From: Wenyingzhuangia marina
Lineage (GTDB): Bacteria > Bacteroidota > Bacteroidia > Flavobacteriales > Flavobacteriaceae
Assembly: GCF_900130035.1 (NCBI RefSeq)
Contig: NZ_FQXQ01000004.1
Coordinates: 248,001-312,000, forward strand
Direction of reading: 5' to 3'
Length of the DNA: 64,000 nucleotides
Of the stretch, positions 48,419 through 58,657 are shown piece after piece (position 1 is the stretch's first letter; each line of letters begins with the position of its first letter). Below the pieces are notes generated by a model, which made no database searches, had not been told where the DNA came from, and was given only the letters and a program-made list of their open reading frames with translations. The translations under genes and the position numbers were made by a program.

Positions 48419-49171
48419 TTATAGATATTTCTTTAAATCTAATTCTCTTGTTTTTTGATCAATAAACTCTTTTTGTTTCTTTTTGATGTCTTCTATTTTT
48501 TTCTTGAGGATTTCCTCTTGTAAGCTTTTTATTTTTTCTATTCCTTTTGTAATAGAATCATTTTTAATTTTATTGGTGGCATCAATTTTTTGATTAATTG
48601 AGTCTAAAAACTTCTTTTTATCAATGGTTGATTTTATAGTAATACTATCTTTTAAACTTTTTTCAAGTTTTTTGATTTTAGAACTAAATACATCATTCTG
48701 AACTTTTTTAATGGAATCAATTTTTGTATTTAATTGTTTTTCCTGAGTTTCTTTAAAAAGCGCAATGTTTTTCTCAACAACCTTTTCTTGAGCTTTTTCT
48801 AAAGAGTCTACCTTTTGTTTAAAAATTTCATCTCTTACTTTTTTTAAAGCATCAAGTTTTTCATCAATAGTTTTTTTAACTAATCTTAAAATTTCTTCAT
48901 TCTGACTAATATCGGCAGTGTAATATCTTAAACTTTCGTTAAAAGTAATAGAATCTGTTTCTTGGTCTTTGTAAACAAAACTAAGATAGTTAACATTTCT
49001 TTCGTTGTTAATGTTTTTTACGTTTTGGGCACTTCTTGCAATGTAACTTTCTACCAAAATATCAACCATTTTATCTTTGGGAATCAGATTGTCTGGTTTT
49101 TTAGGAATAGTATTACTTTCGCAGGCAATGAGCCCAATTACTAAAAATATGTATAGAATATGTTTAATCAT
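48419..49171 (-). CDS. DUF4296 lipoprotein with long Lys/Glu coiled-coil tail
   Basis: 250 residues. Lipobox LIAC (Cys17). Residues about 28-115 match DUF4296 (IPKDKMVDILVESYIARSAQ, then FNESLRYYTADISQNEEIL). The remaining 130 residues are a nearly uninterrupted charged helix with repeated KIDSIKKVQN-type units, a predicted coiled coil and far longer than usual members. A long periplasmic rod anchored in a membrane is likely. Its start overlaps the pyrC stop by one base, so translation is probably coupled. Function unknown. Confidence 0.78.
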   Translation of the reverse strand: MIKHILYIFLVIGLIACESNTIPKKPDNLIPKDKMVDILVESYIARSAQNVKNINNERNVNYLSFVYKDQETDSITFNESLRYYTADISQNEEILRLVKKTIDEKLDALKKVRDEIFKQKVDSLEKAQEKVVEKNIALFKETQEKQLNTKIDSIKKVQNDVFSSKIKKLEKSLKDSITIKSTIDKKKFLDSINQKIDATNKIKNDSITKGIEKIKSLQEEILKKKIEDIKKKQKEFIDQKTRELDLKKYL

Positions 49172-50508
49172 TATCTATTAAATGTAATTCTTTTTCCTTT
49201 AATGTCGTCGTTAAACACTCCGTTGTCATAAATAAGGTTACCATTTACAAAAGTATGGGTAATGGTGTTGTTAAATGTTGTTCCTTCAAAAGGACTCCAT
49301 CCACATTTGTAAAGAATATTGTCTTTGTTTACTGTCCATCTTTTTTCTGGATCAACCAAAACCAAATCAGCAAAATATCCTTCTTTTACAAAACCTCTTT
49401 TTTCAATTTCAAAAAGAATAGCAGGGTTGTGACACATTTTTTCTACCACTTTTTCTATGGTAATTTTTCCTTCATCAACATAATTTAACATAGCTGGCAA
49501 TGCATGTTGTACCAATGGACCACCACTAGGTGCTTTGGTGTAAACTTGTTGTTTTTCTTCTAATGTATGTGGTGCGTGGTCTGTTGCAATTACATCAATT
49601 CTATCATCTAATAAAGCTTTCCATAAGGCTCCCTGATCATTTTTAGTTTTTACAGCAGGATTCCATTTGATAAAAGTTCCTTTTTTAGCATAATCATCGC
49701 TGTTAAAGTTTAAGTGATGTACACAAACTTCTGCCGTAATTTTTTTCTCTTTTAAAGGAATGTCATTTCTGAACAATTCTGTTTCAATTGCAGTTGATAA
49801 GTGAAAGATATGTAATCTAGCTCCTGTTTTTTCCGCTAATTTTATGGCTTTTGAAGAAGATAAATAACAAGCTTCTGCACTTCTAATAATAGGATGTTGA
49901 GCCATAGGAATGTCTTCTCCAAACTCTTCTAAAGCTTTTTGAAAATTATCTTTAATAGTTTGTTCATCTTCGCAGTGAACAGAAATTAACATATTGGTAG
50001 ATGAAAATATTTTTTCTAAAACTTCAGGGTTATCTACCAACATATTTCCTGTAGAAGAACCTAGGAATAATTTAATTCCCGCTACTTTTTTAGGATCTGT
50101 TTTTAGCAATTCCTCTAAATTATCATTAGTTCCACCAAACATAAAAGAATAGTTGGCATATGATGTTTTCGAAGCTGTTTCGAATTTATCTTCCAATAAT
50201 TCTTGAGTGGTTGCTTGAGGAACCGTGTTTGGCATTTCTATAAAAGTGGTGATTCCACCTGCTACAGCGGCTCTACTTTCGGTAGCGATATTTGCTTTAT
50301 GAGTAAGTCCTGGCTCTCTAAAGTGAACTTGATCATCTATAGCACCTGGTAGTAAATATTTTCCTTTGGCTTTAATTACCAAGGCACTTTTAGGTACTTT
50401 AATATCTTTAGCGATGGTTTTAATGATGTCGTTTTCAATCAATACATCACGTTTAAATATTTTTCCTTCGTTAATAATTTTTGCACCCTTAATTACTGTA
50501 CAACCCAT
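49171..50508 (-). CDS. pyrC: Dihydroorotase (first HxH histidine replaced by Gln)
   Basis: 445 residues of the amidohydrolase fold. Family marks are LLPGAIDDQVHFREPGLTHK, GIKLFLGSSTGN (carbamylated Lys), SVHCEDE, LHIFHLST and IATDHAPHT. It closes carbamoyl-aspartate to dihydroorotate in pyrimidine synthesis. The usual metal pair HxH (DxHVHFREPG) reads Q60-V-H62, so one ligand is absent, though the other ligands stay. I believe related flavobacterial proteins also have DDQVHFREPG, in which case the enzyme still works; not checked. Length is standard for class I DHOase. Three bases downstream of the glycosyltransferase gene. Confidence 0.88.
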   Translation of the reverse strand: MGCTVIKGAKIINEGKIFKRDVLIENDIIKTIAKDIKVPKSALVIKAKGKYLLPGAIDDQVHFREPGLTHKANIATESRAAVAGGITTFIEMPNTVPQATTQELLEDKFETASKTSYANYSFMFGGTNDNLEELLKTDPKKVAGIKLFLGSSTGNMLVDNPEVLEKIFSSTNMLISVHCEDEQTIKDNFQKALEEFGEDIPMAQHPIIRSAEACYLSSSKAIKLAEKTGARLHIFHLSTAIETELFRNDIPLKEKKITAEVCVHHLNFNSDDYAKKGTFIKWNPAVKTKNDQGALWKALLDDRIDVIATDHAPHTLEEKQQVYTKAPSGGPLVQHALPAMLNYVDEGKITIEKVVEKMCHNPAILFEIEKRGFVKEGYFADLVLVDPEKRWTVNKDNILYKCGWSPFEGTTFNNTITHTFVNGNLIYDNGVFNDDIKGKRITFNR

Positions 50509-50511
50509 AAT

Positions 50512-51234
50512 TTATTTTTTTGTCAATCCTTTAAATTTCATTCTTATCACTCCAAAAATAGCTTCACTAATAATTGAGCTATCTAATTTTGAGGTTCCTT
50601 TAGTTCTATCGGTAAAAATAATAGAAACTTCCTTTATTTTAAATTTGTGTAACCATGCTTTAAATTTCATTTCTATTTGAAAAGCATATCCTGTAAATCT
50701 TATTTTACTAAAATCTATGGTTTCTAATACTTTTCTTCTGTAACAAATAAAACCAGCAGTGGTATCAAAAACAGGAATTCCTGTAACAAACTTTACATAT
50801 TTAGAAGCAAAGTAAGACAACATCAATCTTTTAAAGTCCCAATTGATTACATTAATTTTGTTATTGATGTATCTTGAGCCAATAGCAACATCATTGTTTC
50901 CTTCTTTACAAGCATTAATCAATCTTGGCAAATCTTCTGGATTATGAGAAAAATCGGCATCCATTTCTAGCACATATTCATAGTCTCTTTGAATAGCCCA
51001 TTTAAAACCGTGAATATATGCTTTACCCAAACCACGACTACTAATTCTGATTTCTAAATGTAGATTGGGATGTGATTTTTGCAAGTTTTTGATGATATTA
51101 ATAGTTCCATCAGTAGAATTGTCATCTACCACCAAAATATCATAATTAGAATCAATATCAAATACTGCTTTAATAATATTGTTGATGTTTTCAACTTCAT
51201 TAAGAGTAGGGATGATAATTAATACCTGATTCAT
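50512..51234 (-). CDS. Polyprenol-phosphate mannosyltransferase-like glycosyltransferase (GT2)
   Basis: 240 residues from the ATG at 51234. GT2 marks: VLIIIPTLNEVENINNII, VVDDNSTDGT, EMDADFSHNPEDLPRL (DxD-type), and a basic end (FGVIRMKFKGLTKK). This is the size and pattern of Dpm1-like synthases, which transfer mannose or a similar sugar from GDP- or UDP-sugar to polyprenyl phosphate at the cytoplasmic face of the membrane. Three bases before pyrC, so the order GT2-pyrC-DUF4296 is one operon. Confidence 0.87.
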   Translation of the reverse strand: MNQVLIIIPTLNEVENINNIIKAVFDIDSNYDILVVDDNSTDGTINIIKNLQKSHPNLHLEIRISSRGLGKAYIHGFKWAIQRDYEYVLEMDADFSHNPEDLPRLINACKEGNNDVAIGSRYINNKINVINWDFKRLMLSYFASKYVKFVTGIPVFDTTAGFICYRRKVLETIDFSKIRFTGYAFQIEMKFKAWLHKFKIKEVSIIFTDRTKGTSKLDSSIISEAIFGVIRMKFKGLTKK

Positions 51235-51248
51235 GCTTAAAATTTGTT

Positions 51249-51282
51249 TTGCCAAATTTACGTTTTTTTATTCCTAATTTTG
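51249..51282. promoter_or_regulatory. Overlapping divergent promoters
   Basis: Plus strand: TTG (51249-51251), 23-base spacer, TAATTTTG (51275-51282) for the DUF4271 gene. Minus strand: CAAATTTA (51253-51260), read TAAATTTG, for the glycosyltransferase operon, about 19 bases from its ATG. The two promoters share the same thirty bases. Confidence 0.5.
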
Positions 51283-51316
51283 TAGCAACATTCATTCCAT
51301 ATTTTAAGTAAAATAC

Positions 51317-51973
51317 ATGCTACTAGAACTCGTAGATAATTCATATTATAACAAACTAAGTTTGGTATTGTTAAGTCCTTTATTTATTGTCTTTTTTATG
51401 TGCATGGTAGATTTAACTAGAACCAAACTCCTTTTCAGAAGTTTGTTCTCTAATCAATACTTTTATAAATATCCTCACGATGCTGTTAGTACGCTTTCGC
51501 TATATCAGATATTGGTTTTTTTATATGTTTCAGTAGTATTTGCGCTCTTTTTGATGTTTTTACTATATGATAGTGAATTTATTTATCAACATTTTTTTGA
51601 GGCATTTAGAGGTTGTGTATATATAAGTGCAGGATATTTTTTTATAAAGTATTTAGTGTCAGAGTTTTTGTATAATTTTTCAAGAAGAAAATCACATTTT
51701 AAACAGATGTTGGTTCTGGAAACCAGTTATTTAGCTGTGGTTTTGTTGATGGTTTTTTTGCTTTTATGTTATGTTTTTTTGCATTTAGATATTTATAATT
51801 CTTCTAGAATTTTTGTGTTAATAACTGCTTTAATTCTATACTTTATTAGATTTATAATCATTGTTTTGAACAATAAAAACCTGCTGTCAGGCAAGATTTT
51901 ATATATTATTTTGTATCTTTGCACGCTAGAAATAGTGCCGTTTATTTATTTATTCAAAAGCTATACAGAGTAA
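51317..51973 (+). CDS. DUF4271 family membrane protein
   Basis: 218 residues with about six membrane helices; aromatic- and Leu-rich. In flavobacteria a DUF4271 membrane protein lies just before hemD, and this gene occupies that place. The end CTLEIVPFIYLFKSYT is typical. Its function is unknown. Seven bases separate it from hemD, so cotranscription is likely, although a TATCTTTG inside its 3-prime part (51914-51921) could add a promoter for hemD. Confidence 0.75.
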   Translation: MLLELVDNSYYNKLSLVLLSPLFIVFFMCMVDLTRTKLLFRSLFSNQYFYKYPHDAVSTLSLYQILVFLYVSVVFALFLMFLLYDSEFIYQHFFEAFRGCVYISAGYFFIKYLVSEFLYNFSRRKSHFKQMLVLETSYLAVVLLMVFLLLCYVFLHLDIYNSSRIFVLITALILYFIRFIIIVLNNKNLLSGKILYIILYLCTLEIVPFIYLFKSYTE

Positions 51974-51980
51974 GAAAAAG

Positions 51981-52730
51981 ATGAAAGTAAAAACAATATT
52001 AGTATCTCAGCCAGAGCCTAAAACAGACCAACAATCACCCTTTTCAATTTTATCAGAAAAGCAAAAAGTGAAAATAGATTTTAGATCTTTTATTCACGTT
52101 GAAGGATTAACTGTAAGAGAGGTTCGTAATCAAAAAATTGACTTAGGAAAATATTCTGCTATTATACTAACTAGTAGAAATGCAGTAGATCATTTTTTCA
52201 GAATTGCTGAAGAAATGAGATTTAAAGTGCCTAACGAATTAAAATATTTCTGTCAATCAGAAGCAGTTGCTTACTACTTACAGAAATATGTTGTTTACAG
52301 AAAACGTAAAATTTATGTGGGAAAAAGAACTTTTCCTGAATTGTGTGAATTGATTAAAAAACACAAAACAGAAAAATTCTTACTACCATCATCAGATAAA
52401 TTAAAAGATTTAATTCCTGAGTCTTTAAATGCAATGGGAGTAGATTGGACAAGAGCTGATTTGTATAGAACGGTTACTAGTGATTTGTCAGATTTAGAAA
52501 AAGTAACGTATGATGTTTTGGTGTTTTTTAGCCCATCTGGAATTCAATCTTTATTTAAGAATTTCCCAGAGTTTAAACAAAACGACACAAGAATTGCCGT
52601 TTATGGAAATTCAACGGTAAAAGCAGCAACTGAAGCTGGTTTAAAAGTTGATATTGCAGCACCATCACCAGAAACACCTTCTATGACGATGGCTTTAGAA
52701 AAGTATATTAAAGAAGTAAATAAAAAATAA
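51981..52730 (+). CDS. hemD: Uroporphyrinogen-III synthase
   Basis: 249 residues. The family is weakly conserved, but IILTSRNAVDHFF, FCQSEAVAYYLQKY, FLLPSSDKL, VDWTRADLYRTV, VLVFFSPSGIQSLF, IAVYGNSTVKAA and APSPETPSMTMALEKYI follow the two-lobed HemD pattern exactly. It closes hydroxymethylbilane to uroporphyrinogen III in heme synthesis. Cotranscribed with the DUF4271 gene and followed by a terminator. Confidence 0.88.
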   Translation: MKVKTILVSQPEPKTDQQSPFSILSEKQKVKIDFRSFIHVEGLTVREVRNQKIDLGKYSAIILTSRNAVDHFFRIAEEMRFKVPNELKYFCQSEAVAYYLQKYVVYRKRKIYVGKRTFPELCELIKKHKTEKFLLPSSDKLKDLIPESLNAMGVDWTRADLYRTVTSDLSDLEKVTYDVLVFFSPSGIQSLFKNFPEFKQNDTRIAVYGNSTVKAATEAGLKVDIAAPSPETPSMTMALEKYIKEVNKK

Positions 52731-52753
52731 TTTTTTATTTTTGAAGAGAATAT

Positions 52754-52782
52754 AAAGAGCCTATTTAATGGGCTCTTTTTTT
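52754..52782 (+). terminator. Terminator of hemD
   Basis: Stem AAAGAGCC / GGCTCTTT with a nine-base loop and a run of T residues. Confidence 0.75.
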
Positions 52783-52796
52783 ATACCAAATAACGT

Positions 52797-53378
52797 ATGT
52801 TTCAAATAGGAAAAACACTAGTATCTGAAGAAGTCATAGAAAATGATTTTGTATGTAATATTGCTGCTTGTAAAGGAGAGTGTTGTGTGGCTGGAGAAGC
52901 AGGAGCCCCTGTGTTAGATGAGGAAATTAAAAAATTAAATGAGGTATATCCAAAAATTAAGCATTTATTACGTCCAGAAGGAATAAAGGCTATTGAAGAA
53001 CAAGGAGTTTATACAACCTCTAAGTTTGGAGAGCATGAGACTACTTTGGTAAATAACAAAGAATGTGCTTTTGTTACTTTTGATGAAAAAGGGGTTACTT
53101 CTTGTGGAATTGAACAAGCTTATAATCTAGGACTAGTAGATTGGAAAAAACCAATTTCATGTCATTTATATCCAGTTCGTGTTCAAGAGTACGAAGAATT
53201 TTCTGCTGTAAATTATCACCATTGGGAAATTTGCGATGATGCCTGTTCTTTAGGAAAAGAATTACAAGTTCCTGTATATAAATTTTTAAAAAATGCGCTG
53301 ATTTTAAAGTTTGGAGAAAATTGGTATATGGAATTAGAAAAAGTTGCAGAAGAATGGAAAAAACAGAAGAATAGTTAA
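52797..53378 (+). CDS. DUF3109 family Cys-rich protein
   Basis: 193 residues. Four cysteines near the start (C20, C25, C29, C30, in FVCNIAACKGECC) are joined by later ones in KECAFVTF, TSCGIEQ, ISCHLYPV and ICDDACS. This is DUF3109, related to the YkgJ-type zinc- or iron-sulfur-binding proteins. The metal and reaction are unknown. Cytoplasmic. It has no obvious -7 box; its start is only about 15 bases after the hemD terminator, so it may be read through. Confidence 0.88.
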   Translation: MFQIGKTLVSEEVIENDFVCNIAACKGECCVAGEAGAPVLDEEIKKLNEVYPKIKHLLRPEGIKAIEEQGVYTTSKFGEHETTLVNNKECAFVTFDEKGVTSCGIEQAYNLGLVDWKKPISCHLYPVRVQEYEEFSAVNYHHWEICDDACSLGKELQVPVYKFLKNALILKFGENWYMELEKVAEEWKKQKNS

Positions 53379-53400
53379 CAAGTTTATTCTTAAAAAAGTT

Positions 53401-53442
53401 AAAAAAAGCCTTTACAAATTCTTTGTTTGTTGGGCTTTTTTT
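53401..53442 (+). terminator. Terminator of the DUF3109 gene
   Basis: Outer stem AAAAAAAGCC / GGCTTTTTTT with an inner ACAAA / TTTGT pairing, then T residues. Confidence 0.65.
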
Positions 53443-53560
53443 TATTATCTGATTTTGTTTATTTAAAACAGTTTTAAATATAAATACTTGTTTTGTAGTG
53501 TTTTGTAAAAAGTCAGTGTTTATACTGTATTTTGACCGATTGTTAAGAACTTTCAAGTTT

Positions 53561-53569
53561 TGTGGATAA
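53561..53569 (-). promoter_or_regulatory. Perfect DnaA box upstream of nrdB
   Basis: TGTGGATAA on the plus strand is TTATCCACA on the minus strand, the E. coli DnaA consensus, 84 bases before the nrdB ATG. In E. coli nrdAB transcription is controlled by DnaA boxes. A single nine-base match can be chance (this is AT-rich DNA); the placement makes it interesting. Confidence 0.45.
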
Positions 53570-53652
53570 GTAGTTCTTTCATTCAAGACTATTTTTTGCA
53601 ATCTTTGTTAGCACGATAAAATAATAATCACACTAGAAATTAAATAAAAGAT

Positions 53653-54624
53653 ATGTCTCAAGTTGAACCAATTTTACAAGAAGACCCAAATAGATTCGTA
53701 ATTTTTCCTATCCAACACCAAGATATTTGGGAATGGTACAAAAAACAAGAAGCAAGTATTTGGACAGCTGAAGAAATTGACTTGCACCAAGATGTTGTTG
53801 ATTGGGAAAATAAATTAAATGATGATGAACGTTATTTCATCAAACACATTTTAGCTTTCTTTGCGGCATCTGATGGTATTGTAAACGAAAATTTAGCAGA
53901 AAACTTTGTAAGTGAAGTTCAATATGCCGAGGCAAAATTCTTCTATGGTTTCCAAATTATGATGGAAAACATTCACTCAGAAGTTTATTCTTTATTGATT
54001 GACACTTATGTGAAAAATGAAGATGAAAAAAATAAACTTTTTAAAGCTATTGAATATTTTCCTGCAATTAAATTAAAAGCAGATTGGGCTTTAAAATGGA
54101 TAGAATCAGAATCTTTTGCAGAGCGTTTAATTGCTTTTGCAGCTGTTGAAGGAATTTTCTTTTCAGGTAGTTTCTGTGCTATTTTCTGGATGAAAAAACG
54201 TGGATTGTTACCTGGATTAACTTTCTCTAATGAGTTAATTTCTCGTGATGAAGGATTACACTGTGATTTTGCAGTACACTTGCACAACAATCATATCGTA
54301 AATAAAGTACCTAAAGACCGTATCAAAGAAATTATTATTGATGCCTTAGATATTGAGAAAGTATTTATTACAGAATCTTTACCAGTAAGTTTAATTGGAA
54401 TGAATGCTAAATTGATGAGTCAATACTTAGAATTTGTAACAGATAGACTTTTAGTTGAATTTGGATGCGAAAGAGTGTACAATTCTAGCAATCCTTTCGA
54501 CTTTATGGATATGATATCATTAGAAGGAAAGACAAACTTCTTTGAGAAAAGAGTTTCTGAATACCAAAAAGCAGGAGTAAAATCTGGTGGAACAGGAGAA
54601 ATTAGCTTTGATGCTGATTTTTAA
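53653..54624 (+). CDS. nrdB: Ribonucleotide reductase, small subunit (class I, R2)
   Basis: 323 residues. The di-iron site is spelled by E105 and H108 in [19 protein letters not shown]43 in TAEEIDLH, and later EGIFFSGSF and [11 protein letters not shown]112 aligns with the tyrosyl radical position. The wording [15 protein letters not shown] is closer to eukaryotic R2 than to E. coli NrdB. The C-terminal tail ends with DFDADF-like acidic residues for binding R1. With NrdA it makes dNDPs. It precedes nrdA by 106 bp. Confidence 0.96.
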   Translation: MSQVEPILQEDPNRFVIFPIQHQDIWEWYKKQEASIWTAEEIDLHQDVVDWENKLNDDERYFIKHILAFFAASDGIVNENLAENFVSEVQYAEAKFFYGFQIMMENIHSEVYSLLIDTYVKNEDEKNKLFKAIEYFPAIKLKADWALKWIESESFAERLIAFAAVEGIFFSGSFCAIFWMKKRGLLPGLTFSNELISRDEGLHCDFAVHLHNNHIVNKVPKDRIKEIIIDALDIEKVFITESLPVSLIGMNAKLMSQYLEFVTDRLLVEFGCERVYNSSNPFDFMDMISLEGKTNFFEKRVSEYQKAGVKSGGTGEISFDADF

Positions 54625-54730
54625 AAATAGATAAATTAATCACTTTTTTTAATATGCTACAATGCTATGTAAATAGTGTTGATAGGATGTTATTCTCTAA
54701 AAACTAACAAATTTAAAAGATAAAGCAACT

Positions 54731-57112
54731 ATGTACGTAATTAAAAGAGATGGACACAAAGAGTCTGTGATGTTTGATAAAATCACGGCTAGAATTAGAA
54801 AAATTTGTTACGGATTAAACCCATTGGTAGATCCTGTAAAAGTAGCAATGCGCGTGATTGAAGGGTTGTATGATGGAGTAACAACTTCAGAACTAGACAA
54901 CTTAGCAGCAGAAATTGCAGCAACTTTAACTACAGCACATCCTGACTATGCAAAATTAGCAGCAAGAATTTCGGTATCTAACTTACATAAGAATACAGAA
55001 AAATCTTTTTCAGCAACAATGAAAGAATTATATGAATATGTAAACCCACGTACAGGTTTGGCATCTCCATTGCTTTCTGATGAAGTATACAGAGTAATTG
55101 ATGAAAATTCTGCTTTGTTAGATTCTTCAATTGTATATGATAGAGATTTTAATTATGATTACTTTGGTTTTAAAACTTTAGAGCGCTCTTATCTTTTAAA
55201 AATTAACGGACAAATTACAGAACGTCCACAACATATGTTGATGCGTGTAGCGATCGGTATTCATTTAGATGATATTGAAGAAGCTATTGAAACCTATAAC
55301 TTAATGAGTAAAAAATTCTTTACTCATGCAACCCCAACCTTATTTAATTCAGGTACCCCAAAACCACAAATGTCTTCTTGTTTCTTATTACAAATGCAAG
55401 ATGATAGTATTGATGGTATTTACGATACATTAAAACAAACAGCAAAAATATCTCAATCAGCAGGAGGTATCGGTTTATCTATTCATAATATTAGAGCTAC
55501 AGGTTCTTACATTCGTGGAACAAACGGAACTTCTAACGGAATTATTCCAATGTTAAAAGTTTATAACGATACTGCTCGTTATGTAGATCAAGGAGGAGGT
55601 AAGCGTAAAGGTTCTTTTGCTATTTACATTGAACCTTGGCATGCTGATATTTTTGAATTCTTAGATTTAAGAAAAAATACAGGGGCAGAAGAAAAACGTG
55701 CAAGAGATTTATTCTTGGCTTTATGGATTTCTGATTTATTTATGAAGCGTGTTGAAGAAAACGCTGAATGGACATTAATGTGTCCTAATGAATGTCCAGG
55801 ATTATATGATACATACGGAGAAGAATTTGAAGCATTGTATATCAAATACGAAGCAGAAGGGAAGGGTCGTAAAACCATTAAAGCTCGTGAATTATGGGAA
55901 AAGGTTTTAGAATCTCAAATTGAGACAGGAAACCCATATATGTTGTACAAAGATGCTGCTAACCGAAAATCTAACCAAAAGAACTTAGGAGTGATTCGTT
56001 CTTCTAACTTGTGTACCGAAATAATGGAGTACACAGCAAAAGATGAAGTAGCGGTGTGTAACTTGGCATCTATTGCGATTCCAATGTTTGTGGAAACAAA
56101 TGATAAAGGAGAAAAATTCTTTAATCATCAAAATTTATATAAAGTAGTTAAAAAAGTAACTAGAAACTTAGATACTGTTATTGATAGAAATTACTATCCT
56201 GTAAAAGAAGCGGAAAATTCTAACATGAGACACCGTCCTGTAGGATTAGGAATTCAAGGATTGGCCGATGCTTTTATCATGTTAAGAATGCCTTTTACTT
56301 CAGATGAAGCTAAGCAATTAAATAAAGATATTTTTGAGACTTTATATTTTGCAGCCGTAGAATCATCTATGGAAATTGCAACTAAAAAAGGAGCATATTC
56401 TACATTTGAAGGTTCTCCAATGTCACAAGGAGAATTCCAATTTAACATGTGGGGTGTAAACGATGAAGATTTAAGTGGTCGTTGGGACTGGGGTACATTA
56501 AGAAAAGAAGTGATGAAAAATGGAGTACGTAACTCTTTATTGGTAGCACCAATGCCAACCGCTTCTACTTCTCAAATTTTAGGAAACAACGAAGCTTTTG
56601 AACCGTATACTTCTAATATTTATACTCGTAGAGTATTGTCAGGAGAGTTTATTGTTGTAAATAAACATTTATTAGAAGATTTAGTAGAATTAGGTTTATG
56701 GAATAATGCCTTAAAAGAAGAGTTGATGAGGGCTAATGGTTCTATTCAACATATTGTAGAAATTCCACAAGATTTAAAAGATCTATATAAAACAGTCTGG
56801 GAGCTAAGTATGAAAGATATTATTGATATGTCTCGTCAAAGAGGGTATTTTATCGATCAATCTCAATCTTTAAATTTGTTTATGGAAGATGCTAATTACT
56901 CTAAATTAACATCAATGCATTTCTACGCTTGGAAATCAGGATTAAAAACAGGAATGTATTATTTAAGAACTAAATCTGCAGTAAATGCAATTAAGTTTAC
57001 TTTAAATAACGATAAAAAAACAGAAGATAAACCTTTAACTCCAGAAGAGTTTAAAGCCATGGTTTTACAATCTAGAGAAAATCCAGATGATTGTGAAATG
57101 TGTGGATCTTAA
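54731..57112 (+). CDS. nrdA: Ribonucleotide reductase, large subunit (class I, R1)
   Basis: 793 residues. N-terminal ATP-cone ([20 protein letters not shown]), active-site cysteines in [10 protein letters not shown] and [11 protein letters not shown], the finger-loop NLCTE motif, and the redox-active C-terminal pair CEMCGS. Layout and length match class Ia R1, including allosteric specificity and activity sites. Reduces ribonucleoside diphosphates. A 106-bp gap to nrdB has no terminator; the genes are probably cotranscribed. Confidence 0.97.
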   Translation: MYVIKRDGHKESVMFDKITARIRKICYGLNPLVDPVKVAMRVIEGLYDGVTTSELDNLAAEIAATLTTAHPDYAKLAARISVSNLHKNTEKSFSATMKELYEYVNPRTGLASPLLSDEVYRVIDENSALLDSSIVYDRDFNYDYFGFKTLERSYLLKINGQITERPQHMLMRVAIGIHLDDIEEAIETYNLMSKKFFTHATPTLFNSGTPKPQMSSCFLLQMQDDSIDGIYDTLKQTAKISQSAGGIGLSIHNIRATGSYIRGTNGTSNGIIPMLKVYNDTARYVDQGGGKRKGSFAIYIEPWHADIFEFLDLRKNTGAEEKRARDLFLALWISDLFMKRVEENAEWTLMCPNECPGLYDTYGEEFEALYIKYEAEGKGRKTIKARELWEKVLESQIETGNPYMLYKDAANRKSNQKNLGVIRSSNLCTEIMEYTAKDEVAVCNLASIAIPMFVETNDKGEKFFNHQNLYKVVKKVTRNLDTVIDRNYYPVKEAENSNMRHRPVGLGIQGLADAFIMLRMPFTSDEAKQLNKDIFETLYFAAVESSMEIATKKGAYSTFEGSPMSQGEFQFNMWGVNDEDLSGRWDWGTLRKEVMKNGVRNSLLVAPMPTASTSQILGNNEAFEPYTSNIYTRRVLSGEFIVVNKHLLEDLVELGLWNNALKEELMRANGSIQHIVEIPQDLKDLYKTVWELSMKDIIDMSRQRGYFIDQSQSLNLFMEDANYSKLTSMHFYAWKSGLKTGMYYLRTKSAVNAIKFTLNNDKKTEDKPLTPEEFKAMVLQSRENPDDCEMCGS

Positions 57113-57134
57113 AAAACACATAAACTTATTATTT

Positions 57135-57171
57135 AAAAAAAGCAGCTTTGAAATTTTAAAGCTGCTTTTTT
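57135..57171 (+). terminator. Terminator of nrdA
   Basis: Perfect stem AAAAAAGCAGCTTT / AAAGCTGCTTTTTT, nine-base loop. Confidence 0.85.
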
Positions 57172-57221
57172 GTTTTATGAAATAGCTTCTGATTTCATGA
57201 TAGATTAGCTTTTAGTTTATT

Positions 57222-57229
57222 TATATTTG
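57222..57229 (+). promoter_or_regulatory. -7 box of the hisS promoter
   Basis: TATATTTG matches TAnnTTTG; the expected start is about twenty bases upstream of the hisS ATG at 57256. A -33 TTG is not evident. Confidence 0.5.
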
Positions 57230-57255
57230 TGCTTTCAAAAAAACAAGGCATTTGT

Positions 57256-58632
57256 ATGGCACAAAAACCAAGTATTCCTAAAGGAACTAGAGATTTTTCT
57301 CCTGTTGAAGTTGCAAAAAGAGATTATATTTTTGCTACTATTAAGTCTGTTTTCCAAACTTTTGGGTTTCAGTCTATAGAAACACCTTCTTTTGAGAACC
57401 TACAAACCTTAATGGGTAAGTATGGTGAGGAAGGAGATAGATTGATTTTTAAAATTTTAAACTCTGGAGATTACTTAAGTAAAGCTGATGAAAGTTTATT
57501 GGCAAAAAAAGACAGTCAAAAATTAACAACTGCCATTAGTGAAAAAGCCTTGCGTTACGATTTAACAGTGCCTTTTGCACGTTACGTGGTGCAACATCAA
57601 AATGAAATTGAGTTTCCGTTTAAGAGATATCAAATTCAGCCAGTTTGGAGAGCCGATCGTCCTCAAAAAGGTCGTTTTAGAGAATTTTATCAATGTGATG
57701 CAGATGTAGTAGGGAGTGATTCTCTGTGGCAAGAAGTAGATTTTGTTCAATTATATGATACTGTTTTTACCAAGTTGGGATTAAATGGGGTTACCATTAA
57801 AATGAACAACAGAAAAATTTTATCTGGAATTGCAGAAATTATTGATGCAAGTGATAAGTTAATCGATTTTACAGTTGCTTTAGATAAGTTAGATAAAATA
57901 GGTAAAGAAGGGGTAACTAAAGAAATGCTAGAAAAAGGGATTTCTGAAAAAGCCATAGAAAAAGTAGCTCCACTTTTTGATTTTACAGGAACCAATCAAG
58001 AAAAGTTAAATCAGTTAGCTACTATGTTGGCTAGTTCAGCAGAAGGAACCAAAGGAGTAGAGGAATTAAGATTCATTATAGATACCATAGAAACGATTGG
58101 ATTACAATCGGCAAACTTAACGTTAGATGTAACTTTGGCTCGTGGATTAAATTATTACACAGGAGCTATTTTTGAAGTAGCAGCTCCAGAAGGTGTAAAA
58201 ATGGGATCTATTGGAGGTGGAGGTCGTTACGACGATTTAACAGGGATCTTTGGTTTAAAGGATATGAGTGGTGTTGGAATTTCGTTTGGATTGGATAGGA
58301 TTTATTTGGTTTTAGAAGAGTTAGGATTGTTTGAGGAAGTAGCACAACCAAGACCAGATATTTTATTTATCAACTTTGGTAATGAAGAAGCGCTTTATGC
58401 GACCAAAGCAATTGCCAAGCTAAGGGCAGAAGGAATTAAATCAGAATTGTATCCTAGTGATGCAAAAATGAAAAAACAAATGATGTATGCCAATAAAAGA
58501 AACATTCCGTTTGTAGTGTTGGTAGGATCAAAAGAAATAGAAGAGGGTACTTATACGTTAAAAAATATGAGTACAGGTGAACAATTGGTGTATAAGTTAA
58601 ATGAATTGCTACAAGTCGTAATTAATTCGTAA
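57256..58632 (+). CDS. hisS: Histidyl-tRNA synthetase
   Basis: 458 residues from the ATG at 57256 (an upstream in-frame GTG would overlap the predicted promoter). Class II motif 1 [12 protein letters not shown], motif 2 [30 protein letters not shown] (shown in parts: [15 protein letters not shown]), histidine signature [15 protein letters not shown] and motif 3 [11 protein letters not shown] plus [10 protein letters not shown] are all present; an anticodon-binding domain ends the chain. Charges tRNA-His. Confidence 0.97.
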   Translation: MAQKPSIPKGTRDFSPVEVAKRDYIFATIKSVFQTFGFQSIETPSFENLQTLMGKYGEEGDRLIFKILNSGDYLSKADESLLAKKDSQKLTTAISEKALRYDLTVPFARYVVQHQNEIEFPFKRYQIQPVWRADRPQKGRFREFYQCDADVVGSDSLWQEVDFVQLYDTVFTKLGLNGVTIKMNNRKILSGIAEIIDASDKLIDFTVALDKLDKIGKEGVTKEMLEKGISEKAIEKVAPLFDFTGTNQEKLNQLATMLASSAEGTKGVEELRFIIDTIETIGLQSANLTLDVTLARGLNYYTGAIFEVAAPEGVKMGSIGGGGRYDDLTGIFGLKDMSGVGISFGLDRIYLVLEELGLFEEVAQPRPDILFINFGNEEALYATKAIAKLRAEGIKSELYPSDAKMKKQMMYANKRNIPFVVLVGSKEIEEGTYTLKNMSTGEQLVYKLNELLQVVINS

Positions 58633-58637
58633 ATTTG
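58606..58637 (+). promoter_or_regulatory. folE promoter inside the end of hisS
   Basis: TTG (58606-58608), 21-base spacer, TAAATTTG (58630-58637). The TAA of the -7 box is the hisS stop codon itself. Predicted start about fifteen bases before the folE ATG at 58658. Confidence 0.55.
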
Positions 58638-58657
58638 CACCCTATAATTTTATAAAT

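Noticed and set aside
53095-53601. 168-codon minus-strand frame opposite the DUF3109 gene
   Set aside because: It overlaps a strongly conserved Cys-rich gene, a terminator and a promoter region, and its composition (Lys, Asn, Phe, Leu rich) is that of antisense AT-rich DNA.
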